Shown here one piece after another: positions 22,839 through 31,852 of a stretch of 64,000 bases of DNA. The position numbers were made by a program, and so were the translations under genes. Origin of the DNA: Siphonobacter sp. SORGH_AS_0500 (GTDB lineage Bacteria; Bacteroidota; Bacteroidia; Cytophagales; Spirosomataceae); NCBI RefSeq assembly GCF_002838835.1, contig NZ_NHPP01000012.1, forward strand, positions 1-64,000. Direction: 5' to 3'. The stretch's first letter is position 1. Every line of letters starts with the position of its first letter. Below the pieces are notes generated by a model. The model was not told the origin of the DNA. It saw nothing but the letters and a program-made list of their open reading frames with translations, and ran no database searches.

Positions 22839-25800
22839 ATGATGACTTACTTACTGCGTTTTATATCCCGATTTCTGCTGACACTCCTCGTAGTGGCAGT
22901 CATTGGGCTGAGCGTAGGTCATTATTTAGCCTGGATAACCCTTACTCCCAATCAGATTACGGAAATAAAAAGGGGACTGCTATTGGTAGGATTACCCGCC
23001 GCACTAGTAGGGCTATTCCTGATTATTTTTTTTCCTGCCGTACGAAGCAAAGTCGCCAGCCTGATTCGTCAGGAAGTTCCGATTTTAATCCGAAACGTTA
23101 CCTTCTTCTTTTTATTGACGGTTGGGTTGAGCGTAAGTATCATGGCGTTTCTGCGGATTCCGAAAGTGCAGACCAGGATTACCCGTTACATAACTGACTG
23201 GTTTTATAAGGAAACACAATATCCGATAACCATTGGACGGGTGAACTACCAGTTTCCTGATTACCTGATTCTGGAGAAGGTTTCGATTCCTGACACGTTA
23301 CGTCAGCCGATGATTGATGTGAATCGGCTGGAAGTTAATCTTTCCCTCTTTAACCTGATCGACTCCGCCAGTACCAATATTCACCTCGATAAAGTCAAGC
23401 TAGTCAATCCCGATGTTCGTCTGGTTGTTCAGCCGAGCGGAGATTTGAATATTGATGGATTCATTGCGGCAATTGATCGATTAACGGCTCCGAAAACACT
23501 CCGTAAAGGCCCGCCCAAAATTATTCCGTTTACCATTGGAACCGGAGAAGTGGAAGCCGGAGAGTTCCATTACGACGATCCGCGAACCCAACCTCTGAAC
23601 CGAAAGGGGACTTTTGATTACAATCATTTTGTGATCAATGACTTAAGTGGAGACGTAAAAAACTTTCTGGTTTTTGCCGATACCATTGCCGCCGATATTA
23701 CGAACCTGCGAGGAATTGATCGGGTGGCTCAAATGCGGATTCATAAGTTCGATACCAAGTTTTTCTTTTCTTCGGAACAGATGCGGTTTGAAAACTTGCT
23801 GGTGCAGGTGAATCGCTCCACACTTCGCAAGCACATTGAATTCCGGTACAAACGAAGTCGTGATCTGGGCGATTTTAACGAGAAAGTCCGCATTCTAGCC
23901 GATCTGGATCATAGTGTGGTGTATGCGAATGACCTGGCCCGTTTCTCGCGACCGTTATACGAATTCAATGATCGGTGGGAAGCGACGGGGCATTTTGATG
24001 GTATCGTTCGGAATTTCAAATTTTGGGCTAAAGACCTGCGGTATGGCAAGAAAAGCCAGGCGGCGGGTGTTTTCGCGTTTAAGGGCCTGCCCGATTTTGA
24101 AACCACCGACATGAATTTCAACCTGACGCAGTTCTCTACCAACGCTCAGGATCTGGCTCAATATACGGGCAAAACAGCCGCTGAAACGCTGGATGATTTT
24201 GGTACGCTGGAATACACAGGACTGTTTGCCGGACGCTATAATGATTTCCGGGCGAATGGATCGTTGAAGACCCGATACGGCATTGCGAAGCCCAACTTAA
24301 GCATGAAAATTGCCAACAAGATCGATAACTCAACCTATAAGGGGGATATTGAGCTGGTTAATTTTGCTCTGGGCGATTTGATTAACGATCCGAAGATGCT
24401 TCAGAAGATTGATCTGAAAGGGCAGATTGAAGGCAAGGGTTTTGATAAGGAAACGGCCATAGTGAAGCTGAATACTGACGTTCGTAGGTTTGGTTTTCAG
24501 GGGTACGATTACCGTCATATTCGCGTTGACGGGAATCTACAGTTAGGTCAATTCGATGGACGAATTGCTATGCAGGATACCAATCTGGTGTTCGATCTGA
24601 CGGGTAAGGCTGATATTCGGAAAAAACGGAATTACTTCGATATTGACGGAACGATTCGCAAGGCGATGCTACATCCGCTGGGTATTTCCGAAGAAAACAT
24701 GCGATTGCAGTCGGAAGTACACGTCGTCTGGACGGGACTGGATATTGACGAAATGTACGGCGTAGCTCGCCTGAAAAACACCTATTTAACCCGTGACTTA
24801 AAGGACGGTGATCGGAACCTGCTGATTGATACGCTGTATCTGTTTATGCCCAAACCGGTGGATAAGCGGTATATCTCCCTGCAAACCGATATTCTGAATG
24901 CCAGCGTAGAGGGTCCCTTTAAGCTTTCGCAGGCTTTGAAGGATTTACCCAATCTGATTGAAGAGTATAAAATCTACTTCACCGAGCTGGATTCTGCCCG
25001 GCAAAGTTATTACCAGAAAAAGGCTACCAAGCCCATTCCAAACCCCTATAATCTGAATTATGCCGTCGAATTTAAAGATTCCCGGCCATTGATGGCTTTT
25101 CTTTATCCCGACGGTTACCTCTCTCCCAATAGTAAAGTAGAGGGTAATTTCACGATGGGAAATACCTCCGTTTTTACGCTGAATGCGAAAGCCGACACGC
25201 TTTTAATGGGGGGATATAAATTCTTCCACTCCGAAGTCGATATCAATACTTCGAAGTTTGCCCATCAGAACGATGTGCTGGCTTCTGCCGTTATTACCTC
25301 TGATAATCAGCAAATTTATTCCGCTGCTCCCACCGAAAATCTTCAGGTGGAAGCTTCCTGGGATAAAGATCACATTGCTTTTACCAGTCGGTTACAGCAG
25401 AAAGCCAGTACAAACCGCCTGAGTTTAAACGGAGATATCTTCTTTAGAGCCGAAGGTACTGATCTACACTTCCGTCGTTCCAGAATCCGAATTCTGGATC
25501 AGGACTGGAATGTGAACACGGGTAATATGATTCGATTGACGGGTTCAACGGTGGACGTGAAAGATTTGACCTTCCAGAATACCGAACAGTCCATTGCTTT
25601 AAACGGAAGAGTCTCAGAAAATCCGCAGGAAACGTTATTACTGAACGCCCGTGACTTTAATCTGCAAACGCTTGAACCGATTTTGCAGGTGAAGATCAAC
25701 GGGACGCTTAATGGGGATGTTCGAATGCGGGACGCCTACGAGAATATCAATCTGGATGGAAAACTCAACATCGACGAGCTGGTGTATAAAGGCTTTCTGA

Positions 25801-27650
25801 TCGGTAATGTAGACGCGTCTTCGCAGTGGGACAAGGCCAATCAGCGGGTGAATGTGAACGTGAATGTAGATCGGATGAATAATCCGATTCTGAACATAAA
25901 AGGCACTTACACGCCTGATCAGGGAGAAAATGCTCTGGATTTAGCCGCAAACCTGAATCGTACGGATTTACAGATTTTTGAACCTTTCGTGGAAGGCTTA
26001 TTCTCCGAAATTAAAGGTCAGGCGAGTGGAAAGTTAACCATTAAAGGAACCCCTAAATCGCCACAGATTCGGGGACTAGCAGACGTAAAAAAAGGTCAAT
26101 TACGGTTCGATTACCTGGGCGTTCGATTGAATTTCGCGGATACCATTCGGTTCCGGGGAAGTGAAGCATTAGCGAAAATGGCGGTGACGGATGAAGAAGG
26201 TAACCCCGGAAATGTGCGGATTGGACTTTACTCGGGTGGCAATGGGAATTATGCTCTGGATTTGAAAGCCAATTTGCGAAACTTCAAAGTACTGAATACC
26301 ACCATTAAGGAGAATAAGTTGTTCTTCGGAAAAGCTTACGTTACGGGCGATGTAAGCGTAGAAAGTGTAGGGACGCTGGAAAATCTGGTGATTAAATCTA
26401 ACGCGACCACGCGTCCCGGAACGGAGATTACCATTCCAATTGACAATGCCAGTGAAGTAAGTAATACCGATTATATCCAGTTTGTTAATCTGGCCATTCC
26501 TAAGAAAAAAGAGGAAGATTTTAGCCTGAAACGTCGGGTTCGCACGGGTATTCGGATGGATTTCAACTTTAATATTACCCCCGATGCCAAGTGTATTCTG
26601 GTGCTGGATCGTCGCACGGGCGACCGCCTGGAAGCCTATGGAAATAGTAACCTGGCTTTGGAAGTGGATACCAAAGGGGATTTTTCCATGCGGGGAAGTT
26701 ACGAACTGGAAAAAGGGAAATACTTCTATAAATACGAGGCTCTGGTTTCGAAAGAATTTGCCATCCAGCCCAACAGCCGCATCAGTTGGTACGGCGATCC
26801 TTATGAGGCCTTTGTGGATGTAAAAGCTTCTTACACGAAACTAACGTCGCTGACCCCTATCATGAACCTGACGAATGAGCAAACCTCTTCCGCTCAGGCC
26901 CGGCGGGCGTATCCCGTAGAGGTAACGATTAGTTTAAAGGACCGCTTAATGAAACCAAACGTTGCCTTTGGTTTAAAAATCAAGGAATATCCGCTGGAAC
27001 CCCAGTTTTCGGGTTCGGTGCAGGCCTTTGAAGCCCGCATTGCCAATGATGAGCAGGAGCTGAATAATCAGGTCAGTAGCGTGCTTTTCTCGGGTCGTTT
27101 ATTACCGCAGAACTCGCAGGCTTCTTTCTCGCAGGGAACGTTACTGAATCTACTAGCCGAAACCGGGACGAGTGTCTTAAGTGATATTCTCTCGAAAGTG
27201 GCGAATGGGGTAGAGGTGGATATTAATACGGTTAATATCATTGGTTCGAATTCGACTTTGGCCGATCAGTTGCGAGCGAGGGTTTCCTATAACTTTGGTA
27301 ATGGATTGACTATCAGTCGAGATGGAGGATTTTCTTCGGTGTATAGTACGCAAAATGCCAATCTGATTGGTGACTGGGCAGCCGAATGGACTGTCACTCC
27401 TGATGCCCGCTGGCGTTTGAAAGCCTTTAGCCGTTTCCCGCAGAATACATTCCTGCAAAGTACCATCAACCAGAACACGCCGACGGTGGGCGGAAGTGTG
27501 CTTTATACCAAGAGCTTCAACTATATCTTTCCCCGGAAAAAAGTAGCTCAGAAGCCCTTGCCGACGCCAGTTAAATCAACTAGCTCCACGGGTAATAACT
27601 TGCTGCCGGTCTTCATCAATTCTTCGAACGTCCTGCAATTCAGGGAGTAG
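22839..27650 (+). CDS. TamB-like translocation/assembly module protein
   Basis: 1603 residues. Three N-terminal hydrophobic segments (about 5-30, 43-62 and 84-104) precede a very long beta-rich region of repeated short strands, with AsmA-like character to about residue 500. The C-terminal region (about 1200-1560) contains the DUF490/TamB domain, recognisable from KGDFSMRGSYELEKGKYFYKYE-like text and the sequence VDVKASYTKLTSL. TamB-type proteins bridge inner and outer membranes and help lipid or barrel-protein transport. Three inner-membrane segments instead of one is a Bacteroidota feature. It is single on its strand, divergent from tsaD. Confidence 0.9.
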   Translation: MMTYLLRFISRFLLTLLVVAVIGLSVGHYLAWITLTPNQITEIKRGLLLVGLPAALVGLFLIIFFPAVRSKVASLIRQEVPILIRNVTFFFLLTVGLSVSIMAFLRIPKVQTRITRYITDWFYKETQYPITIGRVNYQFPDYLILEKVSIPDTLRQPMIDVNRLEVNLSLFNLIDSASTNIHLDKVKLVNPDVRLVVQPSGDLNIDGFIAAIDRLTAPKTLRKGPPKIIPFTIGTGEVEAGEFHYDDPRTQPLNRKGTFDYNHFVINDLSGDVKNFLVFADTIAADITNLRGIDRVAQMRIHKFDTKFFFSSEQMRFENLLVQVNRSTLRKHIEFRYKRSRDLGDFNEKVRILADLDHSVVYANDLARFSRPLYEFNDRWEATGHFDGIVRNFKFWAKDLRYGKKSQAAGVFAFKGLPDFETTDMNFNLTQFSTNAQDLAQYTGKTAAETLDDFGTLEYTGLFAGRYNDFRANGSLKTRYGIAKPNLSMKIANKIDNSTYKGDIELVNFALGDLINDPKMLQKIDLKGQIEGKGFDKETAIVKLNTDVRRFGFQGYDYRHIRVDGNLQLGQFDGRIAMQDTNLVFDLTGKADIRKKRNYFDIDGTIRKAMLHPLGISEENMRLQSEVHVVWTGLDIDEMYGVARLKNTYLTRDLKDGDRNLLIDTLYLFMPKPVDKRYISLQTDILNASVEGPFKLSQALKDLPNLIEEYKIYFTELDSARQSYYQKKATKPIPNPYNLNYAVEFKDSRPLMAFLYPDGYLSPNSKVEGNFTMGNTSVFTLNAKADTLLMGGYKFFHSEVDINTSKFAHQNDVLASAVITSDNQQIYSAAPTENLQVEASWDKDHIAFTSRLQQKASTNRLSLNGDIFFRAEGTDLHFRRSRIRILDQDWNVNTGNMIRLTGSTVDVKDLTFQNTEQSIALNGRVSENPQETLLLNARDFNLQTLEPILQVKINGTLNGDVRMRDAYENINLDGKLNIDELVYKGFLIGNVDASSQWDKANQRVNVNVNVDRMNNPILNIKGTYTPDQGENALDLAANLNRTDLQIFEPFVEGLFSEIKGQASGKLTIKGTPKSPQIRGLADVKKGQLRFDYLGVRLNFADTIRFRGSEALAKMAVTDEEGNPGNVRIGLYSGGNGNYALDLKANLRNFKVLNTTIKENKLFFGKAYVTGDVSVESVGTLENLVIKSNATTRPGTEITIPIDNASEVSNTDYIQFVNLAIPKKKEEDFSLKRRVRTGIRMDFNFNITPDAKCILVLDRRTGDRLEAYGNSNLALEVDTKGDFSMRGSYELEKGKYFYKYEALVSKEFAIQPNSRISWYGDPYEAFVDVKASYTKLTSLTPIMNLTNEQTSSAQARRAYPVEVTISLKDRLMKPNVAFGLKIKEYPLEPQFSGSVQAFEARIANDEQELNNQVSSVLFSGRLLPQNSQASFSQGTLLNLLAETGTSVLSDILSKVANGVEVDINTVNIIGSNSTLADQLRARVSYNFGNGLTISRDGGFSSVYSTQNANLIGDWAAEWTVTPDARWRLKAFSRFPQNTFLQSTINQNTPTVGGSVLYTKSFNYIFPRKKVAQKPLPTPVKSTSSTGNNLLPVFINSSNVLQFRE

Positions 27651-28334
27651 TTAGATTGTAGTTTTCAGTTTTCCGTTGGTAACTACAGCTTTGCTCAGGA
27701 CCTCCGGGTTTCTGCCTGATCGTAGGAACGAGATGGAATCTCGCACCAGTGGAGTTTCTATAAAGGAAAAATTGGGTATGATCCCTGACCTCTCGAACGC
27801 AGTGAGAGACCTTCTGTGAAATGGGGTGGGGTTGATTTATTCAATTTACCGCATGACCCAACCAGCTCGCAAATGGCCATAAGATTCTTCGCTTCGCTCT
27901 GAATGACAGACGCGGATGATTAAGTAATGACATATCCTTCAGGTATGAAATAAGCTATCATTACCAACCGTGTCTCCGGATTTCATTCGGGGCTATCCAG
28001 CCTGGGACTATCTAGGCCGAAGCTATACAGGTTTACTACAAATAACCCCTCTGGGGTTATTTGTAGTAAACCTATCATAATAACAAATAACAACCCCAGA
28101 GGGGTTGAATATGGATAGCCCCGAATGAAATCCGGGGAAGCTCTGGGTCGTAAATCCAAAATGAGTAGAATAACCCCAGCAGGGTTTAAGAATGGAAAAC
28201 CCCAGGTGTCAAACCCGGGGTTTTCCATTAGATTTTATTTGGGCCGTGGAATGATGAAACCAAAGAGTCCTTACTTCGAGTAACTCCCTGGTTACCCAAC
28301 TGAAAACTGACAATAACAAACTGAAAACTAACCA
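27651..28334. repeat. Large compound palindromic repeat region, no gene
   Basis: The outer arms are TAGTTTTCAGTTTTCCGTTGG (27658) and CCCAACTGAAAACTGACAA ... CTGAAAACTAA (28297-28330). Inside are a GAGATGGAATCTCG hairpin near 27731, and from 27970 to 28230 several copies of the CCCC-GGAT ... ATCCGGGG and AACCCCTCTGGGGTT families, including two facing copies with TAGCCCCGAATGAAATCCGGGG-type ends. GAGTAACTCCCTGGTTACCC at 28275-28298 resembles the core of the element at 30712-30890. Open frames here consist of repeat only. Confidence 0.8.
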
Positions 28335-29558
28335 CTAAAGCAAAGCTGACAATAAAGTCTGGCACTTCATTTCGGTTTCGTTCCACTCCTGTTCGGGGAC
28401 AGAGCTTTCAGTAATACCCGCTCCGGCGTAAAGAATCGCCTGATCGCCTTCGATCTTCATCGTACGAAGGTTCACAAACAAATGAGATTCATTATTGATA
28501 TTCACTGGACCTAAAAAACCACTGTAATAGGTGCGGTCGTAGGCTTCGTAATGTTCAATAAATCGGAGAGCAGAAGATTTAGGCGTGCCGCAAACGGCTG
28601 ACGTAGGATGCAGCAAATCCAGCATAACCGTACTCAGTTGCGGGAAGTTAACTGATTTAGTATCAATCTTAAAATCCGTCCGTAAATGCAGAAGATTACC
28701 TGCTTTTACCGTCTGTGGGCCGCTTTCAGCGTATTCCCGTAATCGGATTTTCTTGAAGCATTCAATAATATAACGACTCACCAGAGCCTGTTCCTCAATC
28801 TCCTTATGCGACCAGCGAGCTTCGCCCAAGGGAATAGGATGATTATTCTCATCCAGAGCGGACTGCGTTCCGGCCAGCGACATGGTTCTGAACATACCCT
28901 GTTGGTCCTGACTAACCAGAATTTCGGGCGTAGCACCCAGCCAGACACAGGCCGATTCGGGTAAGGAAACCAAGGAAATAAACGCATGCGGGTACGCTTC
29001 ACAAAGGCGATGAAAAGCCGCCACATGATCGAATTGGGCCGGTAGTTGCACCCATTTTCTTCGTGAAAGTACAACCTTCTGAAAAGCACCGAGCTTCATC
29101 TCCGTAACTGCCTGCCGCACCGATTCTTCAAATTTCTCCCGCTCACTCAACGACTCTAGATCTAGTGGAATGGGAGACAGGTTATAGTCGGGAGCATCCA
29201 CTTCCTCAAAGGCATCGTCTTCAAATGCCTGAATTCGCCAGAAGTCAGCCGAGGGGGAAGTCTTTTCGGCCACTAAATTTTCTTCTGAATCAAAAGAAAA
29301 ATAAAGATCAGCCCTTAAAAAACGCGTCTGATCTCCTTCGGGATTTATAAACGGACTAATGGCAAAACCAGCGGGCAATTCTTCCAGGTCAATCTTGGTA
29401 CGGCGGTCTTCGCTCGATAAGTCAATGATTAACTGTTTTTCACTTGCTCGTGGTAACCGCCATAACGCGGCAGGGTAGCCTCCGCGTTCAGCCGTACTCC
29501 ATAGATTGGATAATGAGTGGGTACGAATTGAAGTATTTTTAGATTGAACTGTTTCCAT
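28335..29558 (-). CDS. menF: Isochorismate synthase
   Basis: 407 residues from ATG 29558 (METVQSKNTS); starts seven codons or three codons further upstream are also possible. The C-terminal chorismate-binding domain carries GATPEILVS, AGTQSALDEN, WSHKEIEEQALVSRYI and HPTSAVCGTPKSSAL, followed by YSGFLGPVN. These mark chorismate-utilising enzymes of the MenF/EntC isochorismate synthase type. The product feeds menaquinone (or siderophore) synthesis; menaquinone is the usual quinone of Bacteroidota, and no siderophore genes are near. Other men genes are not in the window. Confidence 0.9.
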   Translation of the reverse strand: METVQSKNTSIRTHSLSNLWSTAERGGYPAALWRLPRASEKQLIIDLSSEDRRTKIDLEELPAGFAISPFINPEGDQTRFLRADLYFSFDSEENLVAEKTSPSADFWRIQAFEDDAFEEVDAPDYNLSPIPLDLESLSEREKFEESVRQAVTEMKLGAFQKVVLSRRKWVQLPAQFDHVAAFHRLCEAYPHAFISLVSLPESACVWLGATPEILVSQDQQGMFRTMSLAGTQSALDENNHPIPLGEARWSHKEIEEQALVSRYIIECFKKIRLREYAESGPQTVKAGNLLHLRTDFKIDTKSVNFPQLSTVMLDLLHPTSAVCGTPKSSALRFIEHYEAYDRTYYSGFLGPVNINNESHLFVNLRTMKIEGDQAILYAGAGITESSVPEQEWNETEMKCQTLLSALL

Positions 29559-29619
29559 AGCCTCCATTTCAAGATGCAACTATAACTATTTACAGGCAGA
29601 AATGGTGCTTGAAAGAAAG

Positions 29620-29660
29620 AAAAAGATCGGAAAGTCTGCCAAAAACTTTCCGATCTTTTA
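29620..29660 (-). terminator. Terminator after the Gfo/Idh oxidoreductase gene
   Basis: AAAAGATCGGAAAGT and ACTTTCCGATCTTTT form a perfect 15-base-pair stem around CTGCCAAAA, starting a few bases after the stop at 29665. Confidence 0.9.
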
Positions 29661-29664
29661 CCAA

Positions 29665-30708
29665 TTATCGTAGAGAAACGGCGTTACCCGTCTGCGTACT
29701 TAAAAAGGCAGCCTCAATGACTTTAATCTGATTGATGACGTGTTCAGGCTTCACGGCAAGCTCAGCTCCGTTCAGGATCGCATCGGCTACATTTTCGTAA
29801 AAAAGACCCCAGTTCCCAGCGTGACTTTCTATTTTTCGTTTGATGGAAGTATCGCCTAACTGAGTGTGGATCATGCCCCAAAGCGACTCTGGTTCTACAC
29901 CAAAATTAGGGTGACCGGGCATGATTTCTCCGGCTTTCAATTGATCTTCCTGAATATCAATACCGGGTTTTAGAAAGCTTCCCAACGTTCCATTGATGGT
30001 ATAACGAGGAGCGGGTTCGAGAACTAACAAGCTTGAACGTAAGCGAACCCGAAGTTTATCATAAGTCAGATGGAGATCAAAGGCATCATGGATGGTGGAA
30101 CCTTCCCGTTGCGTCCAGATGTCAGCCCAGACTTTAGTAGGAATACCAAACAGATGCAGGGCCTGATCCAGAATGTGCGAACCGAGATCGTAGAGTGTTC
30201 CACTACCGGGAGACGGCTTTTCTTTCCAGCCTTTTACGTTCAAAATGGGCTTATAGCGGTCATAATGAGCTTCATAACTCAAAATTTCGCCCAGTTCTCC
30301 CGACTCGAGTACATCCTTAACGGTCAGAAAATCACTATCCCAGCGACGGTTATGGTATATAGTTAATACCAGATTTTTTTCTTTGGCTAACTGCGTTAAC
30401 TCTTCGGCTTCCTCAACGGTAGGCGTAAAAGGCTTTTCAACGACCACGTGCTTGCCCGCCTCTAGAGCTTGCCGGGTATAATCAGCGTGCGTTTCGTTGG
30501 GCGTATTGATGATAATGAGATCAATCGAAGGCTCTTCGAGCAGGGCTTCAAAACTGCGAACGGTCGTTACAAAAGGAAAAACCTCTGCTGCTCGATTTTT
30601 GGAACGTTCGAACACATGCGTGAGTTGAAAAGAGGAATTGGCGAGTATAAAAGGGGCATGAAGGTAACGGGCAGAATCTCCAAAACCCGCTAGAGCGGTA
30701 CGTATCAT
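29665..30708 (-). CDS. Gfo/Idh/MocA family oxidoreductase
   Basis: 347 residues. The N-terminal Rossmann fold starts TALAGFGDSARYLHAPFI, followed by the family signature VVVEKPFTPTVEEAEEL near residue 90, where the EKP lysine is expected to contribute to catalysis. A C-terminal alpha/beta dimerisation domain follows (YEAHYDRYKP and later). Members act on sugars, inositols and related compounds with NAD(P). The substrate cannot be predicted. The whole upstream gap to the next gene is a palindromic repeat. Confidence 0.9.
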   Translation of the reverse strand: MIRTALAGFGDSARYLHAPFILANSSFQLTHVFERSKNRAAEVFPFVTTVRSFEALLEEPSIDLIIINTPNETHADYTRQALEAGKHVVVEKPFTPTVEEAEELTQLAKEKNLVLTIYHNRRWDSDFLTVKDVLESGELGEILSYEAHYDRYKPILNVKGWKEKPSPGSGTLYDLGSHILDQALHLFGIPTKVWADIWTQREGSTIHDAFDLHLTYDKLRVRLRSSLLVLEPAPRYTINGTLGSFLKPGIDIQEDQLKAGEIMPGHPNFGVEPESLWGMIHTQLGDTSIKRKIESHAGNWGLFYENVADAILNGAELAVKPEHVINQIKVIEAAFLSTQTGNAVSLR

Positions 30709-30711
30709 AGA

Positions 30712-30890
30712 TATAGAGTTTACAGTTTCCGGTTTTCTGTTGACGGAACCACTGGGTTACTCAGAGTAATAGATCTCTTTCAGATTGCAAATCCGTAAAG
30801 AACAGGATCATAAGACTTACAACTTTGAGTAACCCTGTGGTTGGTTATATGTTACATCAACAGAAAACTGCAAACAGAAAACTAATTAGA
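30712..30890. repeat. Nested palindromic element filling a divergent promoter gap
   Basis: Left text CAGTTTCCGGTTTTCTGTTGA followed by AACCACTGGGTTACTCA is complementary to right text TGAGTAACCCTGTGGTT followed by TCAACAGAAAACTGCAAACAG. The core arms agree at 16 of 17 positions. The unit is about 175 bases and covers nearly all sequence between the divergent Gfo/Idh and YkgJ genes. Related arms occur at 28275-28330. Confidence 0.85.
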
Positions 30891-30891
30891 T

Positions 30892-30899
30892 TAATTTTG
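30892..30899 (+). promoter_or_regulatory. -7 element directly before the YkgJ-type gene
   Basis: TAATTTTG matches TAnnTTTG and ends four bases before the ATG at 30904, so the transcript would be leaderless or nearly so. Confidence 0.45.
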
Positions 30900-30903
30900 T
30901 AAA

Positions 30904-31365
30904 ATGAACGAGCGTTACGCGGAGCACAAACGGTATCTGAACCGGCTTAAGGCCCGTAAACCTAAAAAATTAGACGAAGCTTTTGAGCAATTGCACGAAG
31001 AAGTTTTTGACGATATGGATTGTCTCACCTGTGCCAATTGCTGCAAAACTACCAGTCCCATCTTCACGGATGCCGATATTGAGCGGATTGCCAAACACCT
31101 GCGGATGCGTCCAGCGGATTTGATTGCTCGCTATCTTCACATGGATGAAGACCGGCATTATGTCCTAAACAGTTCGCCCTGTACTTTTTTAGGTTACGAC
31201 AATTATTGTTCCATTTATGAGGTAAGGCCCAAAGCCTGTCGGGAATACCCGCACACGGATCGGCGGCGGATGCACCAGATTCTGGACTTAACGCTGGCGA
31301 ATACTCAGGTTTGTCCGGCGGTGGCTGAAATTGTGGAACGTCTGCAAAAGGTAATACCCGCCTAA
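30904..31365 (+). CDS. YkgJ-family cysteine-cluster protein
   Basis: 153 residues. A CLTCANCCKTTSPIFTDADI motif (about 40-59) and later CTFLGYDNYCSIYEVRPKAC (about 93-112) with CREYPHTD form the zinc- or iron-chelating cluster typical of the YkgJ family. Family function is not firmly established. It starts a three-gene operon, with 18 bases to tsaE. Confidence 0.92.
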   Translation: MNERYAEHKRYLNRLKARKPKKLDEAFEQLHEEVFDDMDCLTCANCCKTTSPIFTDADIERIAKHLRMRPADLIARYLHMDEDRHYVLNSSPCTFLGYDNYCSIYEVRPKACREYPHTDRRRMHQILDLTLANTQVCPAVAEIVERLQKVIPA

Positions 31366-31383
31366 ATTCTTAGAGATACATTC

Positions 31384-31815
31384 ATGCAGGAGAAAGTTTT
31401 TCATTGTGCCTCATTGACGGATTTACCCGAAACGGTTCGTCAGGTACTGGCTTACGGCCAGGATTTGCGGGTATGGTTATTCGAAGGAGAGATGGGAGCA
31501 GGCAAAACCACATTCGTGAAGGCTTTATGTCGCGAACTAGGAGTGCTTCAAACGGTGCAAAGCCCAACGTTTGCCTTAGTGAATGAATATTCTACGGATC
31601 AGAATGACACCATTTATCATTTTGATTTCTACCGGATTAAGTCCGAAATAGAGGCTTTTGATATCGGTGTTGAAGAATATTTTTATTCCGGGAACTTTTG
31701 TTTCGTCGAATGGCCTTCCCAGATACCTCATCTCTGGCCCGAAGCTTATTTATCGGTACGGATTGAGAGTAATGCTGATGATTCGCGGAGTATTTCAGTA
31801 ACTAAAGTTTCCTGA
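31384..31815 (+). CDS. tsaE: TsaE, ATPase of tRNA threonylcarbamoyladenosine synthesis
   Basis: 143 residues. The Walker A motif GEMGAGKTTF covers about 35-44, QSPTFALVNEY follows, and FVEWPSQIP near the C terminus is the family's conserved block. TsaE binds the TsaB-TsaD complex and hydrolyses ATP during the t6A37 modification cycle. It is the middle gene of YkgJ-tsaE-ABC exporter; tsaD is elsewhere in the window at 21699. Confidence 0.96.
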   Translation: MQEKVFHCASLTDLPETVRQVLAYGQDLRVWLFEGEMGAGKTTFVKALCRELGVLQTVQSPTFALVNEYSTDQNDTIYHFDFYRIKSEIEAFDIGVEEYFYSGNFCFVEWPSQIPHLWPEAYLSVRIESNADDSRSISVTKVS

Positions 31816-31852
31816 AAGTTCGCAAGCCGATTTTCCCATCCATCCCGAAACC

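Noticed and set aside
27983..28228. 81-residue open frame
   Set aside because: The sequence is made of palindromic repeat copies read in a chance open frame.
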